Under the pieces are notes generated by a model. It was given only the letters and a program-made list of their open reading frames with translations. It was not told the DNA's origin and ran no database searches. Shown one piece after another: positions 5,267 to 5,883 of a stretch of 5,883 bases of DNA. Origin of the DNA: Thermoproteota archaeon (GTDB lineage Archaea > Korarchaeota > Korarchaeia > Korarchaeales > Korarchaeaceae); the NCBI GenBank assembly GCA_021158805.1, contig JAGGTZ010000192.1, forward strand, positions 1 to 5,883. Reading direction: 5' to 3'. Every line of letters starts with the position of its first letter. Positions within the stretch are counted from its first letter, which is position 1. Made by a program: the position numbers and the translations under genes.

Positions 5267-5883
5267 TGGGCCTTCCTTTACATCACTGCTTTGGGAATTT
5301 TTGAGGGAAGGAAAGGAAAGTGTTGTCAGAGTGAAGGAGGATCCGCTACTAGAAGAAGCTGCATATATGGGCTACTTAGTCACTGAGGAGGCTACAACCT
5401 TCGTTTGTGGCGAAAGACCAACCTATCTCATCTTAAAGTGTCCGAAATGTGGTAAAAGTTCTCTAGAGACCATAGGGGCTTGGATACATGTGGGATGCGG
5501 AGCTGTAAGTTACACCTACAGAACCTGCCCAAATTGCGGAGAAGTCGGTATGGACGAGATGGTAGAGATAGGCCCCGTTTATAGATGTTTGGCCTGCAAT
5601 GAAATTGTTAACTACCCAGAAATAGTATCCCCATGCACTACACTTAAGGTCTCTAGAATAAAGATATACAGGTTAACTGAGGAAGCTCATCTCCTGCTCA
5701 ATAATGTGAGTCATATTCTAGCGAATTTGCCCGAGCCAAATGTGAAGTTCCTAGAAATAGGGGGAGTGAAGGTAGAGGCCCTCCTGATCAAGGAAGGAAC
5801 AGCTATTCTGATCGGGAACGAGGACAGGAATTATCACAGGGATAGGGCCACGAAATTAGAATGTTTAGGACTCTCCACGGATC
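5247..5883 (+). CDS. Multi-zinc-ribbon protein, possibly TackOD1-like (partial, C-terminus off the right edge)
   Basis: An open frame from the GTG at 5247 runs 212 codons to the window edge without a stop. The frame is closed upstream by a TAG at 5244-5246, so the start must be this GTG or the one at 5256; a weak AGAAGGGA lies upstream. Paired cysteines mark zinc ribbons: C65/C68 (CPKC), C84 (VGCG), C94/C97 (CPNC), C114/C117 (CLAC), with C54 and C130 beside them. The order 'GYL... CPKC ... IHVGCG ... CPNCGE ... G-x-VYRCLAC' resembles, as I remember it, the TackOD1 output domain of TACK archaea, where such domains occur in signalling or regulatory proteins. That match is by eye only. Residues after about 135 are a mixed helix/strand region I do not recognise. 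It overlaps the isomerase gene by 20 bp, so they are probably co-translated, with no obvious metabolic link. Confidence 0.7.
   Translation, partial: MSIVGLSGPSFTSLLWEFLREGKESVVRVKEDPLLEEAAYMGYLVTEEATTFVCGERPTYLILKCPKCGKSSLETIGAWIHVGCGAVSYTYRTCPNCGEVGMDEMVEIGPVYRCLACNEIVNYPEIVSPCTTLKVSRIKIYRLTEEAHLLLNNVSHILANLPEPNVKFLEIGGVKVEALLIKEGTAILIGNEDRNYHRDRATKLECLGLSTD

Noticed and set aside
5267..5330. Possible terminator after the isomerase gene
   Set aside because: No convincing hairpin with a T-run, and the next gene already starts inside the isomerase gene.

Overview
The window looks like a gene-dense piece of a thermophilic archaeal genome, probably of the Thermoproteota/Korarchaeota (TACK) side. 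The pointers are a cupin-type glucose-6-phosphate isomerase of the archaeal kind, an archaeal-style Sir2 enzyme, heavy use of AGG/AGA and ATA codons, GTG and TTG starts, overlapping genes, and a TATA-like box placed so that two divergent mRNAs would be leaderless or nearly so. The lineage call is an inference from these traits and is no finer than that.

Layout. Two divergent gene sets leave a 53-bp intergenic gap (4485-4537) holding one shared TATA-like element. Leftwards (minus strand) runs a tightly packed probable operon of four genes: a membrane-anchored DUF2207/TIGR04222-like protein ending in a Cys-Ala repeat tail (2790-4484), a PqqD-radical SAM-SPASM maturase (1483-2793), a Sir2 NAD-dependent deacylase (726-1433, with an out-of-frame 5' end), and a GNAT acetyltransferase (724 to beyond the left edge). 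Junctions are overlaps or one-base gaps. Rightwards (plus strand) run a cupin phosphoglucose isomerase (4538-5266) and, overlapping it by 20 bp, a multi-zinc-ribbon protein that may belong to the TackOD1 group (5247 to beyond the right edge). No stretch above 300 bases lacks a gene, and I see no tRNA, rRNA, CRISPR array or insertion sequence.

The most interesting part is the membrane protein/radical SAM pair. The membrane protein's last 25 residues hold nine cysteines in nineteen positions, built on a perfect nine-residue tandem repeat (CVSCACACA). The next gene encodes a radical SAM/SPASM enzyme with its own PqqD-like peptide-recognition domain, the architecture of enzymes that modify ribosomally made peptides. 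The two repeat units differ at five of 27 bases, all at third codon positions, so the peptide sequence appears to be under selection. I infer that the tail is a RiPP-like substrate carried on a membrane protein and modified in the cytoplasm. The Sir2/GNAT pair downstream may be an independent lysine acylation/deacylation module or may share the transcript for a reason not visible here.
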